A stretch of DNA of 64,000 bases from Agarilytica rhodophyticola (GCF_002157225.2 NZ_CP020038.1:6778991-6842990); one strand, 5' to 3'. Positions 1-8,393 are shown, counted from the stretch's first letter. Notes: generated by a model from the sequence alone, not told the origin. Made by a program: numbers and translations.

Positions 1-429
1 TTTAAATAGACTATAAGATGTATCTATTAATAGAAGAGGTAAAACAAAACTCTAAGTGAATAAAGCACACATTACTTTTGTATTTAAAAATAGTTTCTTA
101 AGAAATTATTACGTTTTAATTAGGTTAAAAATTATTAATTAGTATGAGAACTTGTTAACACTAATTTTTATTTTTGCTGTTAGCGCTTAATCTATTTGAT
201 TAAGTCGACATATAGCTTTGTTTATTTTGACAGCATTACGATACCAATGTAATAAATGACTGATAATTAAATATGCATGTCAAGTTACGTCTGTGATATG
301 CATCTTAGTTTTTAATATTTAATAACAGTGCCGTATCTCTCTTCTATACAAATGCTGTAACTACTTTATATAAAACAAAGATACTAGAAATCTTGCTCAT
401 ATATGGGTGAAGCCTAATAGAATACAAAA

Positions 430-458
430 CCAAGCTTCATTGTAGATATAAAGCTTGG
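430..458. terminator. hairpin downstream of the glucanase gene
   Basis: An 8-bp perfect stem (CCAAGCTT / AAGCTTGG) encloses a 13-nt loop. It lies just beyond the stronger hairpin at 490..513 and may be a secondary terminator or an mRNA 3'-end structure. It has no clean T-tract. Confidence 0.35.
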
Positions 459-489
459 CTATCAGAATTAAGAATACTCTTATCATTAT

Positions 490-513
490 AAAGGCGAATA
501 ACCATTCGCCTTT
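490..513 (-). terminator. terminator of the GH5-CBM2 glucanase
   Basis: A 10-bp perfect inverted repeat (AAAGGCGAAT / ATTCGCCTTT) with a 4-nt loop sits 15 bases beyond the stop codon of the minus-strand glucanase. Read on the minus strand it ends in TTTATAAT, so the T-tract is short but the position fits a rho-independent terminator. Confidence 0.65.
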
Positions 514-528
514 ACATGATCAAAGCGA

Positions 529-2379
529 TTAGTTATTGCTCCAAAGGCGGTTAAGTAAGTTCCATTTTTTAGTGTCAAAGCCTACCCACTCGCCCCAACC
601 AGCAGTATTTGAGATTGGATCATAGGCATGTTCAAATAATCCCCCTGTGTCACCAGATTCTGGGTTGATTGACCAGTAACAACCTTCTATATTTTGATCA
701 ATCATGTAATCAACAAAAGCGTTTTGCCATTGCTCATCAACATTAGTGGTAATATGGCCCCAGCGATTTATATCACGAGTACTAGAACCTTCTGGCCAGT
801 TGAAGTGGCCGCCAAATTCACCCACTAATATAGCGAAACCTTGGTCTCTTAAATAACCGAAGTGCTCTTCCCAACCAGCGACGAGTTTAGGTGGGTCAAT
901 AACAATATTACAATCAGCGTCACCAGCTGCATCACCTTCAAGACCAGCACATTGGGGTTGCGCGGGATCTAGGAACTGAGACTGTACAAATACTGATGGA
1001 CCATAAGTATGAGGAGAGAGAACCAAGCGTTCCTTAGGAATATCTAAGGGGTTGGTGCCTTGTTCGAAGAAATTTTCACCCCAGTTTGGATTACTTGCAA
1101 GATCACCATGAGGTTGGGGGCCTTCAGCCTTGGTTGAAGCAGAGGTACCTTCCACAACAACTAACAAGTTAGGGTTAACTTCATCTATCGCTTTATACGC
1201 TTTTTCAGCCATGGTTTTCCATTGCTGCCAAGTATAGTCGTGAGGCTCGTTAAAGATATCGATACCTAAAATATTATCAACGCCCAGAGCAGCGGATAGA
1301 CCAGCGAGTTCACGTAAATCATCTAACCACATCTGTTCATTATATTCATGCACGGTCACACCGGGGCCTGCAGGTGCACATGCATAGTCTTCGCGAGGGA
1401 AATCATAGTCTTCACGGTTGGCGTCAGCATATGGTGGTACAGCATCCAGTCGACCAGCGCGCCAGCCAAGATAATTGGAGCATGAATGGATGTCCAAAAT
1501 AATTTCAACATCGTTTGCATCAGCAAGTTTAATAAACTCTTCCATCGATTGACGTGCATTAACACCACGCACAGATTGGTGGTTCTTCAAGAATGGATCT
1601 TTGCCCTGAGGATCGTTAGGGTCTAGTGTCTGAGGTACGATTGGGAAACGAATAACATTGATTCCCATAGAAGTAATTTCGTCAAAAGTTTGCTGCATAG
1701 TTCTTCCGGTGCCTTGATTACCATTAGCCCAGAAAGTATTACCAATGTATAACTCCATCGGCGCGCCGCTTGGATTGGTCGGGTCATCGGAAGGTTCATG
1801 TCGCCCTTCTAAACCAAACCAACTTCCGCATTGAAGTGGTACAACGTTGCCATCTTTAGTCACTTTACCGTTATTATCCACTCTGAATACACCAGAAGAA
1901 GGAGGCGTGGGTGTTGGTGTAACTGTTGGTACAGGCGTAGTGGTGGGTACCGGAGTTATTGTTGGCACAGGAGTAGGAGTCGGCCCACTAGATGAACACA
2001 CATTACCACCAACAGTCACAACTTCGGCAGCAGCTCCAACGCTTTTGCTACCTTGCACACCAAATTCTGCAAATTGACCAGGTTGAATTGATGAATTCCA
2101 ACTTACGCCGACAGCACTATACGGATTACTACCAGAAACAGTAGCGTTCCAACCGCTTGCGACTCGATCGCTACCACTATAGCTCCAGTTGACATTCCAA
2201 TTATTAATGGTGGTGCTTGTATCGTTGGTAATACGAATTGTAGCTACAAAACCGTTGGGCCATTCGTTGTCTATTGAATATTCACAGATGGCAGCGTGGC
2301 TCGACATTGAACCAAAACCAATAATGCCAGCACTAAATGGTATCAACCACTTAGGCAAAACTGTCTTCAACTTTTGCAT
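529..2379 (-). CDS. secreted CBM2-GH5 beta-1,4-glucanase (cellulase-type)
   Basis: This 616-residue enzyme probably cleaves internal beta-1,4 bonds of cellulose or a related beta-glucan outside the cell. A signal peptide covers about residues 1-30 (hydrophobic core, cleavage after SSHAA). A family 2 carbohydrate-binding module spans about 31-128, with Cys32 and Cys128 placed for the usual disulfide and Trp40, Trp61, Trp65, Trp77 and Trp94 as the binding-type aromatics. A Pro/Thr/Val linker covers 132-163. The GH5 catalytic domain follows to the C-terminus, with Arg244, His298, acid/base Glu378 in FNEP, His457/Tyr459 and nucleophile Glu521 in VGEFGG. The ATG is preceded by a GAGGAAA ribosome-binding site. 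It is divergent from a second GH5-CBM2 gene 2 kb away with the opposite module order. The GH5 subfamily, and so the substrate (cellulose, xyloglucan or mixed-linkage glucan), is not settled by motifs alone. Confidence 0.88.
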   Translation of the reverse strand: MQKLKTVLPKWLIPFSAGIIGFGSMSSHAAICEYSIDNEWPNGFVATIRITNDTSTTINNWNVNWSYSGSDRVASGWNATVSGSNPYSAVGVSWNSSIQPGQFAEFGVQGSKSVGAAAEVVTVGGNVCSSSGPTPTPVPTITPVPTTTPVPTVTPTPTPPSSGVFRVDNNGKVTKDGNVVPLQCGSWFGLEGRHEPSDDPTNPSGAPMELYIGNTFWANGNQGTGRTMQQTFDEITSMGINVIRFPIVPQTLDPNDPQGKDPFLKNHQSVRGVNARQSMEEFIKLADANDVEIILDIHSCSNYLGWRAGRLDAVPPYADANREDYDFPREDYACAPAGPGVTVHEYNEQMWLDDLRELAGLSAALGVDNILGIDIFNEPHDYTWQQWKTMAEKAYKAIDEVNPNLLVVVEGTSASTKAEGPQPHGDLASNPNWGENFFEQGTNPLDIPKERLVLSPHTYGPSVFVQSQFLDPAQPQCAGLEGDAAGDADCNIVIDPPKLVAGWEEHFGYLRDQGFAILVGEFGGHFNWPEGSSTRDINRWGHITTNVDEQWQNAFVDYMIDQNIEGCYWSINPESGDTGGLFEHAYDPISNTAGWGEWVGFDTKKWNLLNRLWSNN

Positions 2380-4418
2380 GTGTTTTCCTCGGTATCTATA
2401 GTTTAAGTGATATTAATACTTAAGCTAAAAACTATTTGAACGACGGAAGTCATATTCTACCGCTAGAGTTTTTATTAAGTCGGTAGTTTTAAAGTCGCCT
2501 TATTTAATTCGCTTTAAATTTTTGCCTCTTATATGCAATCATTAAAACTTTAGTTATGAGCAACCCTAAAACGCGCGGACACTTTAATAAAAGCAAATAA
2601 CCTCTTCGTTCTTATACAAGAAAAAAAGTAAGCTTTTCTGATAAACGGAAACTAATACACAGCAGGAGAGAAAGTTGAACGTTTTCTTAATAACAGTTTT
2701 AAGTAAGGATAAAAGCATTTGGCACACTAGTGATCACAAAAAAAGTGATTCATTGCACTAAATGGAATTTACAATGCCAAAAGATTTATTTTCTTTTTTT
2801 AGAAAATCTATTGTATTTTATTATAGCACCGAACACTCTAAATGTTTAATTTTATAACCACAAATAGAAAATAAATTAATGTGACACCGCCATCTAAATC
2901 GCGACACAGTAAATCAAACAGTATCAACAAAATTTAAATTAACAATACAAGTATTTTTTAAAAACATCACCAATAAATACATTTATAGCTTTATTATTTC
3001 TTATTAATATCCACATTAATAAGAAATACAATGACAGATAGCATTTAAAAAAAAATCAAATATTAATATCCTTTCAAAATTATATTATATAGAAATTCAC
3101 TAAATATCATTTAAATTATCAAGATAATTGTTATCTGTAACGACTAACAATTACTTTCATAAGAATGACTATCTCAAACTTTTATATATAAAAAGCCAAA
3201 CTAATATACGCCAAAAAAATGCCTTAATTGACAACAAATTGTTACTTATAAACCAATAGAATTAGTTGGCACAAAAAAATTTTAAAATTAATTAAAACTT
3301 ATTAAAAGTAGCAATCACAATTGTGAGATGCCAGCGAAGAAATAAAATCGCTTTGTTATATTTTCTAACGACTAAAACTAGAAGGATAGTTAACCTTGGT
3401 GAAAGTTAATTGGTTTAAATAATTTTTATATAACGCAACTAATAATGGCATCTAGCAAGCTAGAACTTTAATAAAGATTTAACTTAACAAAATAAAAGTG
3501 AATATTTATGTGACTTCATAAGCGTTATTTTTACATATTTAAGACATAACGCTATTAGAATAAACGATTCAAAAGCAGTATATGCAACTAGTCCATACAT
3601 CATAAATAATATGATTTATTAAAAATCATTAATAAAGAGAATATTAATATCAAGAGAGAATAGAAATTATTTTTTGAAATAGCTTGCAGTACCTAATTTG
3701 AGAAAACGTTAAGAAAGCATATTGTCAAGCCAATATTAAAAACAATAAAATCGACATAAGCTAGTGTGTTATATGAGGCATTAATATTGGTAAGTCATAT
3801 ACGTACACGAAATAGCTAATTACAAAAAATAATAACTGTCTCCACGTATAAGATTCCAAACAAGTAAATATCTTACAAATTATTCGTATATAGATCTCCA
3901 TCACAAAAATGCTTACCAATAAGTAATCTCAATTTAAAATATAAGAACTAGTTTTGATTAAGTTTAACACATTTAGTTATTGTCGCTTAATAAACTTTTA
4001 TTGATCTCTAAAATTAATGATAATTAATAGAATTTGATTTTTTTATAATTAATAGATTAATTATTTAAAATATTTGTGTTTCTTATTTAAAGATAAATAA
4101 ATACAAGATTATGAGTTCAAAATAATGTAAATATTAATCACGTTCCTGATTATTTTTTTAACTTATATGGTTTGAATACTAAGTAGAGGCTTTCATTGGC
4201 TTCTGCAGGCTTTTTGCGCCCGTAATTTTTTGCTAACAATTTTATGAGAATCAATACGATGTAAATTTTTATAGAACAAATAAAAATAAATTTTTTAAGT
4301 GAATATTCTAATTTTTAATAGGTTCCATTTAGCACCTAAAGGTCTTCTATCGCCCTAAAAAAGCTAGAAATACTAGAAATATAACAGCACTAAAAACACT
4401 AACTAAGAGGTAAAAACT
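2380..4418. other. 2-kb AT-rich spacer between two divergent GH5 genes
   Basis: There is no supportable gene in either strand across about 2 kb between the start codons of the two divergent secreted hydrolases. By eye the base composition is far more AT-rich than the flanking genes, with many A and T tracts. It must hold the promoters of both enzymes, but I could not assign -10/-35 boxes because nearly any segment matches a -10. Just before the mannanase start an AGAGG sequence 8 bases upstream of ATG 4419 is a good ribosome-binding site. Possible contents are a long regulatory region, a silenced AT-rich insertion, or a decayed gene. Confidence 0.5.
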
Positions 4419-5855
4419 ATGATTACGAAGAAAAACAAAAGTTTCTCTAAGGAGAATAAGAGGAGTAGCATCTCTTCAATCTTTTTTTCTTTATGTATTA
4501 TGTTAAGCACTTTTTCACTAAATGCTTTCGCAGGCTTTAGTGTTTCAGGCACGCAGCTGCTAGACGCTAATGGCCAACCATTTATTATGAGAGGAGTGAA
4601 CCACCCTCATACATGGTATAGAGATAGAACAGCTTCATTTGCTGATATCGCTGCAACCGGTGCAAATACCGTAAGAGTTGTATTAAGTGATGGCCAACAA
4701 TGGACACGCAATGACGAAGCCGATGTAGTTAACGTTATCAATTTATGTAAAGCTAACCAGCTAATTTGTGTATTAGAAGTTCATGACGTTACCGGATCAG
4801 GAGAGCAACAAACAGCCGGAACATTAGCAAACGCTGTGCAATATTGGGTTGATATTGCAGGAGCTCTTGTAGGTCAAGAAGATTACGTTATCATCAATAT
4901 TGCTAACGAGCCTTTTGGTAACGGCCAACCTGTAAGCGCTTGGGTTGATGGCCACGTCGATGCGATCGAAACTCTTCGTAATGCAGGGCTTACTCATACA
5001 CTATTAGTAGATGCTGCAAACTGGGGTCAAGATTGGCAAGAGATTATGTTGCAAAATGCATCTACTGTTGCCCAGGCAGACACTTTAAGTAATACCTTTT
5101 TTAGTGTACACATGTATGAGGTTTACCAAGATCGTTCTAGAATCGAAAATTATGTCTCTACATTTTTAAGTACTCATAACTTACCATTAATTGTTGGTGA
5201 GTTTGGTGGAGACCACAATGGTCAGCCAGTCGACGAAGATTCGATCCTTGCCGTAGCAGAAGATTTTGATATTGGTTACTTAGGTTGGTCTTGGTCCGGC
5301 AATGGTAGTTGCTGTACAAACCTAGATATGATTATCAACTTTGATCCTACCAATTTAACTTCTTGGGGAGAGCGTTTAATTAATGGTGTTAACGGTATTC
5401 GATCTACATCTGTAAGAGCATCTGTATATTCAGGTCCTGCTCCAACACCAATCCCTACTCCAACGCCTACTGCGACTCCTACGCCAACACCAACCGCAAC
5501 ACCTGTACCAACGCCAACGCCTACACCGACTCCTACCCCTACTCCTAACCCAACTGGGGACTTGGCTCAGTGTAGTTATGAACTAGTAAATTCATGGCCT
5601 ACAGGTTTCCAAGGTAAAATCAGTATTACCAATGTAAGTAACAGTGATATCAACGGATGGGATGTGACATGGAACTTCTCAGATAACTCAACTATATCGA
5701 GCCTTTGGAATGCCAACTTCTCTGGTACCGGTCCTTATACCGCTACGAACCTTTCTTGGAATGGAACTATACAGCCAGGACAAACAGTTGAGTTTGGCTT
5801 TACTGGTAACGGATCAGGCGCTTCTACAGCAGTGAGTGGTAGCATTTGCCGATAA
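4419..5855 (+). CDS. secreted GH5_8-like endo-beta-1,4-mannanase with C-terminal CBM2
   Basis: A 478-residue secreted enzyme predicted to cut beta-1,4-mannan or glucomannan in plant or algal cell walls. The signal peptide covers about 1-38 (long basic start, hydrophobic 19-36, AFA cleavage). The GH5 domain covers about 39-338. Its pattern, with GVNHPHTWYRDR at 59-70, GANTVRVVLSDG, LEVHD, acid/base Glu164 in IANEP, His231 in SVHMY and nucleophile Glu261 in VGEFGG, is characteristic of GH5 subfamily 8 bacterial mannanases. A threonine-proline linker covers 341-379. A CBM2 covers about 384-478, with Cys385/Cys477 framing it and Trp393, Trp414, Trp418, Trp430 and Trp447. It is divergent from the CBM2-GH5 glucanase, and the two have mirror-image domain order. 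The specificity is a family inference, not shown directly. Confidence 0.85.
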   Translation: MITKKNKSFSKENKRSSISSIFFSLCIMLSTFSLNAFAGFSVSGTQLLDANGQPFIMRGVNHPHTWYRDRTASFADIAATGANTVRVVLSDGQQWTRNDEADVVNVINLCKANQLICVLEVHDVTGSGEQQTAGTLANAVQYWVDIAGALVGQEDYVIINIANEPFGNGQPVSAWVDGHVDAIETLRNAGLTHTLLVDAANWGQDWQEIMLQNASTVAQADTLSNTFFSVHMYEVYQDRSRIENYVSTFLSTHNLPLIVGEFGGDHNGQPVDEDSILAVAEDFDIGYLGWSWSGNGSCCTNLDMIINFDPTNLTSWGERLINGVNGIRSTSVRASVYSGPAPTPIPTPTPTATPTPTPTATPVPTPTPTPTPTPTPNPTGDLAQCSYELVNSWPTGFQGKISITNVSNSDINGWDVTWNFSDNSTISSLWNANFSGTGPYTATNLSWNGTIQPGQTVEFGFTGNGSGASTAVSGSICR

Positions 5856-5890
5856 AATATAGTTACGTAATCAATAAATGGAATTAAACT

Positions 5891-5920
5891 GTCTCTGCCG
5901 ATAGAACATAAGGCAGAGAC
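5891..5920 (+). terminator. hairpin terminator after the mannanase gene
   Basis: A perfect 9-bp stem (GTCTCTGCC / GGCAGAGAC) with a 12-nt loop lies 35 bases after the mannanase stop. There is no T-run, so efficiency is uncertain. The position between two convergent genes supports a terminator role. Confidence 0.5.
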
Positions 5921-5946
5921 TAAACATGGATGTTAATATTGAGTGG

Positions 5947-5966
5947 AGGTAATTTGAAAATTACCT
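5947..5966 (-). terminator. hairpin terminator after the zinc-finger/caspase-like gene
   Basis: A perfect 9-bp stem (AGGTAATTT / AAATTACCT) with a 2-nt centre sits about 30 bases downstream of the minus-strand stop at 5998. It pairs with the separate hairpin of the convergent mannanase gene. Confidence 0.4.
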
Positions 5967-5997
5967 TTACAAAATCCAACCTATATGTAATTAAATA

Positions 5998-6855
5998 CTA
6001 GCGCTTTGATGGGTACTCAATAAAATAGTCTTTCTTATCAGGCGCAAATACTTTCCAGTCTGCATTTTTTTCTAATAGGATTTTACCTGACGTTGTTGTT
6101 GTAATAGCTCCTTCCGACCCACCTACTACAAGCTTTCCAGTTTCATTAGATATTTCCTGGCAAATAGAAAGGCGGCCATCATAAGATTCTCCACTATAAC
6201 AAAGCACTGACATTACAGGCATATGTTTAGGAAGCTCAGCTTGCTCAAAGCGTTGCTTTAAATCCAGCGCAAAGTCATTAGGTGAGAGAGTATTATCGTC
6301 TCTACCAACCCAGACAAGATCTTCAAGCGAATGTGAAATTACAATGGGTAGTTTGGGGAATAATTCCTTCTGAGCTACCTGATAATCCATTTGTAAAACT
6401 GAATCATTAAGGTCACCATACATGAAAACGTTATTATGTCTTTGAAACATAATATTAGGGCTGTTGTTTTGAACCTGTTTCTTATCATAAGAACTATCAT
6501 TTTTATCTGTATTATTAGTTCTGCCTGCTAACTTAAACCTATTACCTAGTCCTTGATAATCTATCTGGTATTGAGTGCTTTCTATTTCCTTTATAGATTT
6601 TCCATGTGCTAGTTGAGGTGATGCTGGCTTAGCACAATGGCCTTCATCATATAAACTAACTGAACATCCTAAACTAGAATGCTTGTAAATATGAAAAAGT
6701 TTTAAGTTAGATACTTTACACTTACTACAGTTATTTCGCTGTGAAATTACTTCGTTTTTACCGCTATCTATATCATGGATGCTTTTATCTAAAACTGATT
6801 TAGTATATTGTAAGGCGCTTGATATATTCAGACTATTTCTTTGTGCTGCAATCAT
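5998..6855 (-). CDS. unknown effector-like protein: degenerate zinc-finger head plus possible caspase-like (clan CD) domain
   Basis: I do not recognise this 285-residue protein as a named family. Residues 34-52 (NEVIS, then CSKC at 43-46, then SNLKL) align with the small zinc-finger proteins encoded just upstream (NEIIG, CRRC, SNVEL). It is therefore a divergent paralogue carrying a C-terminal extension, with further Cys at 64 and 74 but not the full ligand set. In the extension, a hydrophobic strand ending in His175 (IVISH), a LSPNDFA helix start at 190-196, then VMSVLCYSG with Cys219, then a hydrophobic KLVVGG strand, recall the His/Cys dyad order of clan CD peptidases (caspase, C80 and CHAT folds). 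The usual HG after the first strand is replaced by HS. This is a hypothesis only. It is the last gene of a minus-strand cluster that begins with a CesT-like chaperone. Confidence 0.45.
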   Translation of the reverse strand: MIAAQRNSLNISSALQYTKSVLDKSIHDIDSGKNEVISQRNNCSKCKVSNLKLFHIYKHSSLGCSVSLYDEGHCAKPASPQLAHGKSIKEIESTQYQIDYQGLGNRFKLAGRTNNTDKNDSSYDKKQVQNNSPNIMFQRHNNVFMYGDLNDSVLQMDYQVAQKELFPKLPIVISHSLEDLVWVGRDDNTLSPNDFALDLKQRFEQAELPKHMPVMSVLCYSGESYDGRLSICQEISNETGKLVVGGSEGAITTTTSGKILLEKNADWKVFAPDKKDYFIEYPSKR

Positions 6856-6966
6856 TTTTTCAAAATTTATCCATGCGACAAAAAATCTCTATCGCTTTAG
6901 TTATCGGTGATGTTTGAAATAGAGAAACATAACATGAACGCCCCCGGTTTTTCAGGGGCATTACAT

Positions 6967-7206
6967 TTATCGTGCAGGGCTGCTGTGTGCACGTATTACA
7001 TGACTCTGCAAGCAACTACTACACAACCTACGCGTGTTACACTCACCGCAATTATGTAGCTCGACATTTGACGCTCGACAACGTCTACATCTAGCATGTT
7101 GTCCGATAATCTCATTATCACTACTCTTCAATTGAGTTGTATTAGTAGGTGCGGTTTGTTGTGCTGATTGTATTGTATTTAAATTGATTGATGCTGGTGT
7201 TATCAT
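6967..7206 (-). CDS. small B-box-like zinc-finger protein, copy 1
   Basis: This 79-residue protein has a Ser/Thr/Gln/Asn-rich, probably disordered N-terminal half (1-36). A compact zinc-binding half follows with Cys40, Cys43, Cys53, Cys56, Cys62, Cys65, His69 and His74. The spacing C-x2-C-x9-C-x2-C-x5-C-x2-C-x3-H-x4-H falls within the published B-box type 1 consensus of eukaryotic TRIM proteins and implies two zinc ions in a cross-brace. There is no catalytic domain. The low-complexity N-terminus and the CesT-like chaperone encoded upstream suggest, by inference, an exported protein. The alternative is an intracellular zinc-ribbon regulator. It is nearly identical to copies 2 and 3 of the tandem array. 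Confidence 0.6.
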   Translation of the reverse strand: MITPASINLNTIQSAQQTAPTNTTQLKSSDNEIIGQHARCRRCRASNVELHNCGECNTRRLCSSCLQSHVIRAHSSPAR

Positions 7207-7248
7207 TTTTTTCTTTGCTCTATAATTAATACTGAGTTAGTACTTTTG

Positions 7249-7527
7249 TTAAAAAATTTTTCTAATTGACTGTAATGGTAATATATTTATCGTGCAGGGC
7301 TGCTGTGTGCACGTATTTACATGACTCTGCAAGCAACTACTACACAACCTACGCGTGTTACACTCACCGCAATTATGTAGCTCGACATTTGACGCTCGAC
7401 AACGTCTACATCTAGCATGTTGTCCGATAATCTCATTATCACTACTCTTCAATTGAGTTGTATTAGTAGGTGCGGTTTGTTGTGCTGATTGTATTGTATT
7501 TAAATTGATTGATGCTGGTGTTATCAT
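7249..7527 (-). CDS. small B-box-like zinc-finger protein, copy 2 (frameshifted C-terminus)
   Basis: Residues 1-70 are identical to copy 1. A single extra T in the codon region after SHV shifts the frame, so the last nine residues are replaced by about 22 unrelated ones (92 residues in all). The ligands Cys40 to His69 are kept and the final His74 is lost, although a Cys now stands at position 73 and could in principle substitute. It may be a decaying copy or a functional variant. Without the insertion it would stop at 7287 like its neighbours. Confidence 0.5.
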   Translation of the reverse strand: MITPASINLNTIQSAQQTAPTNTTQLKSSDNEIIGQHARCRRCRASNVELHNCGECNTRRLCSSCLQSHVNTCTQQPCTINILPLQSIRKIF

Positions 7528-7607
7528 TTTTTTCTTTGCTCTATAATTAATACTGAGTTAGTACTTTTGTTAAAAAATTTTTCTAATTGACTGTAATGGT
7601 AATATAT

Positions 7608-7847
7608 TTATCGTGCAGGGCTGCTGTGTGCACGTATTACATGACTCTGCAAGCAACTACTACACAATCTACGCGTGTTACACTCACCGCAATTATGTAG
7701 CTCGACATTTGATGCTCGACAACGTCTACATCTAGCATGTTGTCCGATAATTTCATTGTCACTACTCTTCAATTCAGTTGTGTTAGTAGGTGCGGTTTGT
7801 TGTGCTGATTGTATTGTATTTAAATTGATTGATGCTGGTGTTATCAT
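7608..7847 (-). CDS. small B-box-like zinc-finger protein, copy 3
   Basis: A 79-residue protein differing from copy 1 only at residue 25 (Glu for Gln), although the DNA carries several further silent changes, which suggests selection on the protein. All eight zinc ligands are present. It is the first of the three copies in the direction of transcription and starts 27 bases after the stop of the CesT-like chaperone gene, so it is probably cotranscribed with it. Function is unknown. Confidence 0.6.
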   Translation of the reverse strand: MITPASINLNTIQSAQQTAPTNTTELKSSDNEIIGQHARCRRCRASNVELHNCGECNTRRLCSSCLQSHVIRAHSSPAR

Positions 7848-7873
7848 TCTTTTCTTTGCTCTATAATTAATAT

Positions 7874-8356
7874 TTAGTTAGCACTTTTTTTAAATTGGTT
7901 TAAAAGTTGGCTTAATTGCTGATTAGGCATATTGGAATAAGAAGATGGAATAGATTTAATTTTTTCATTTTTATCCGCCCCTTTTTTATCTACTTCTTTT
8001 AAGAAACCTTCAACTTCACTAGTCAAGCTGTTTGCCGAACGAACTACATATTTAAAGGTGTCTACTAATGGAGTAGGATCTTGGTTGTGAATAGCGCAAG
8101 GTGAAAAAAATTGTAAAGATTGATCTTCTTGGTTGTACCCTACCCAACCAGGCCCAGAGAATTCTCCATTAGTGGATAGCCATATTTTCCTTTCTAAATC
8201 CGAAATGTCTTCTAATGGTTTATTATATAAAGTCGTATAAAACAAAAAAAAGTCAGCTTCTTTCGGTGATTCAATATGGATTTTACGACCCGATTTTTCC
8301 TTTATTATTGCTTCACCCTCATCGAGCGTAAGGCTCACTCCTAACTCTTCTCCCAA
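7874..8356 (-). CDS. CesT/Tir-type (type III secretion) chaperone-like protein, start region disrupted
   Basis: A small acidic protein of 160 residues from a TTG start. The pattern LGEELGVSLTLDEGEA, an alternating beta segment, DLERKIWLSTNGEFSGPGWVGY, then QSLQFFSPCAI and a C-terminal amphipathic helix (about 100-122), resembles the CesT family of class I type III secretion chaperones, which dimerise and hold effectors for export. Reading upstream in frame adds DKKQLFKN, which completes helix 1 of the fold. That extension runs into TGA at 8379-8381 just before an ATG (8393) in another frame. An (AT)4 tract at 8382-8389 lies between them, and one more AT unit would join the ATG to the frame. 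The protein may therefore start at TTG, be phase-variable, or be damaged. The zinc-finger genes follow immediately, as effectors often follow their chaperone. Confidence 0.5.
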   Translation of the reverse strand: MGEELGVSLTLDEGEAIIKEKSGRKIHIESPKEADFFLFYTTLYNKPLEDISDLERKIWLSTNGEFSGPGWVGYNQEDQSLQFFSPCAIHNQDPTPLVDTFKYVVRSANSLTSEVEGFLKEVDKKGADKNEKIKSIPSSYSNMPNQQLSQLLNQFKKSAN

Positions 8357-8381
8357 GTTCTTAAATAATTGCTTTTTATCA

Positions 8382-8389
8382 ATATATAT
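8382..8389 (-). repeat. (AT)4 tract at the chaperone start
   Basis: The tract separates ATG 8393 from the reading frame of the CesT-like gene. With (AT)4 the ATG frame stops after four codons. With (AT)5 it reads MNIYIDKKQLFKNLGEEL and continues in frame. This is seen directly in the sequence; slippage or phase variation is inference, since eight bases is short for a slippery tract. Confidence 0.5.
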
Positions 8390-8393
8390 TCAT

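Larger units (their letters stand above)
1..528. other. AT-rich stretch downstream of the GH5-CBM2 glucanase
   Basis: I see no supportable gene here. The segment is strongly AT-rich. Its only clear structures are two hairpins near the 3' end of the minus-strand glucanase (430..458 and 490..513), listed separately. Confidence 0.6.
6966..7890. repeat. 320-bp tandem repeat, three units, each carrying a small zinc-finger gene
   Basis: Three head-to-tail units start at 6966, 7286 and 7607 (spacings 320 and 321). Units 1 and 2 are nearly identical, but unit 2 has one extra T (ACGTATTTAC for ACGTATTAC), which gives the 321 spacing. Unit 3 carries several substitutions and its far end merges into the 3' end of the chaperone gene at 7874, where the sequence is still recognisably similar. 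The pattern indicates an older duplication followed by a recent one. Confidence 0.93.

Noticed and set aside
178-192. TGTTAGCGCTTAAT, loosely like a LacI-family xyl-box operator (TGTTAGCGCTAACA)
   Set aside because: Only the central AGCGCT is symmetric, and the site lies downstream of the glucanase gene rather than in a promoter region.
3240-3290. Sigma-54-type promoter (TGGCAC near 3268) in the 2-kb spacer
   Set aside because: The required TTGC element at the correct spacing is absent; the match is only the first half.
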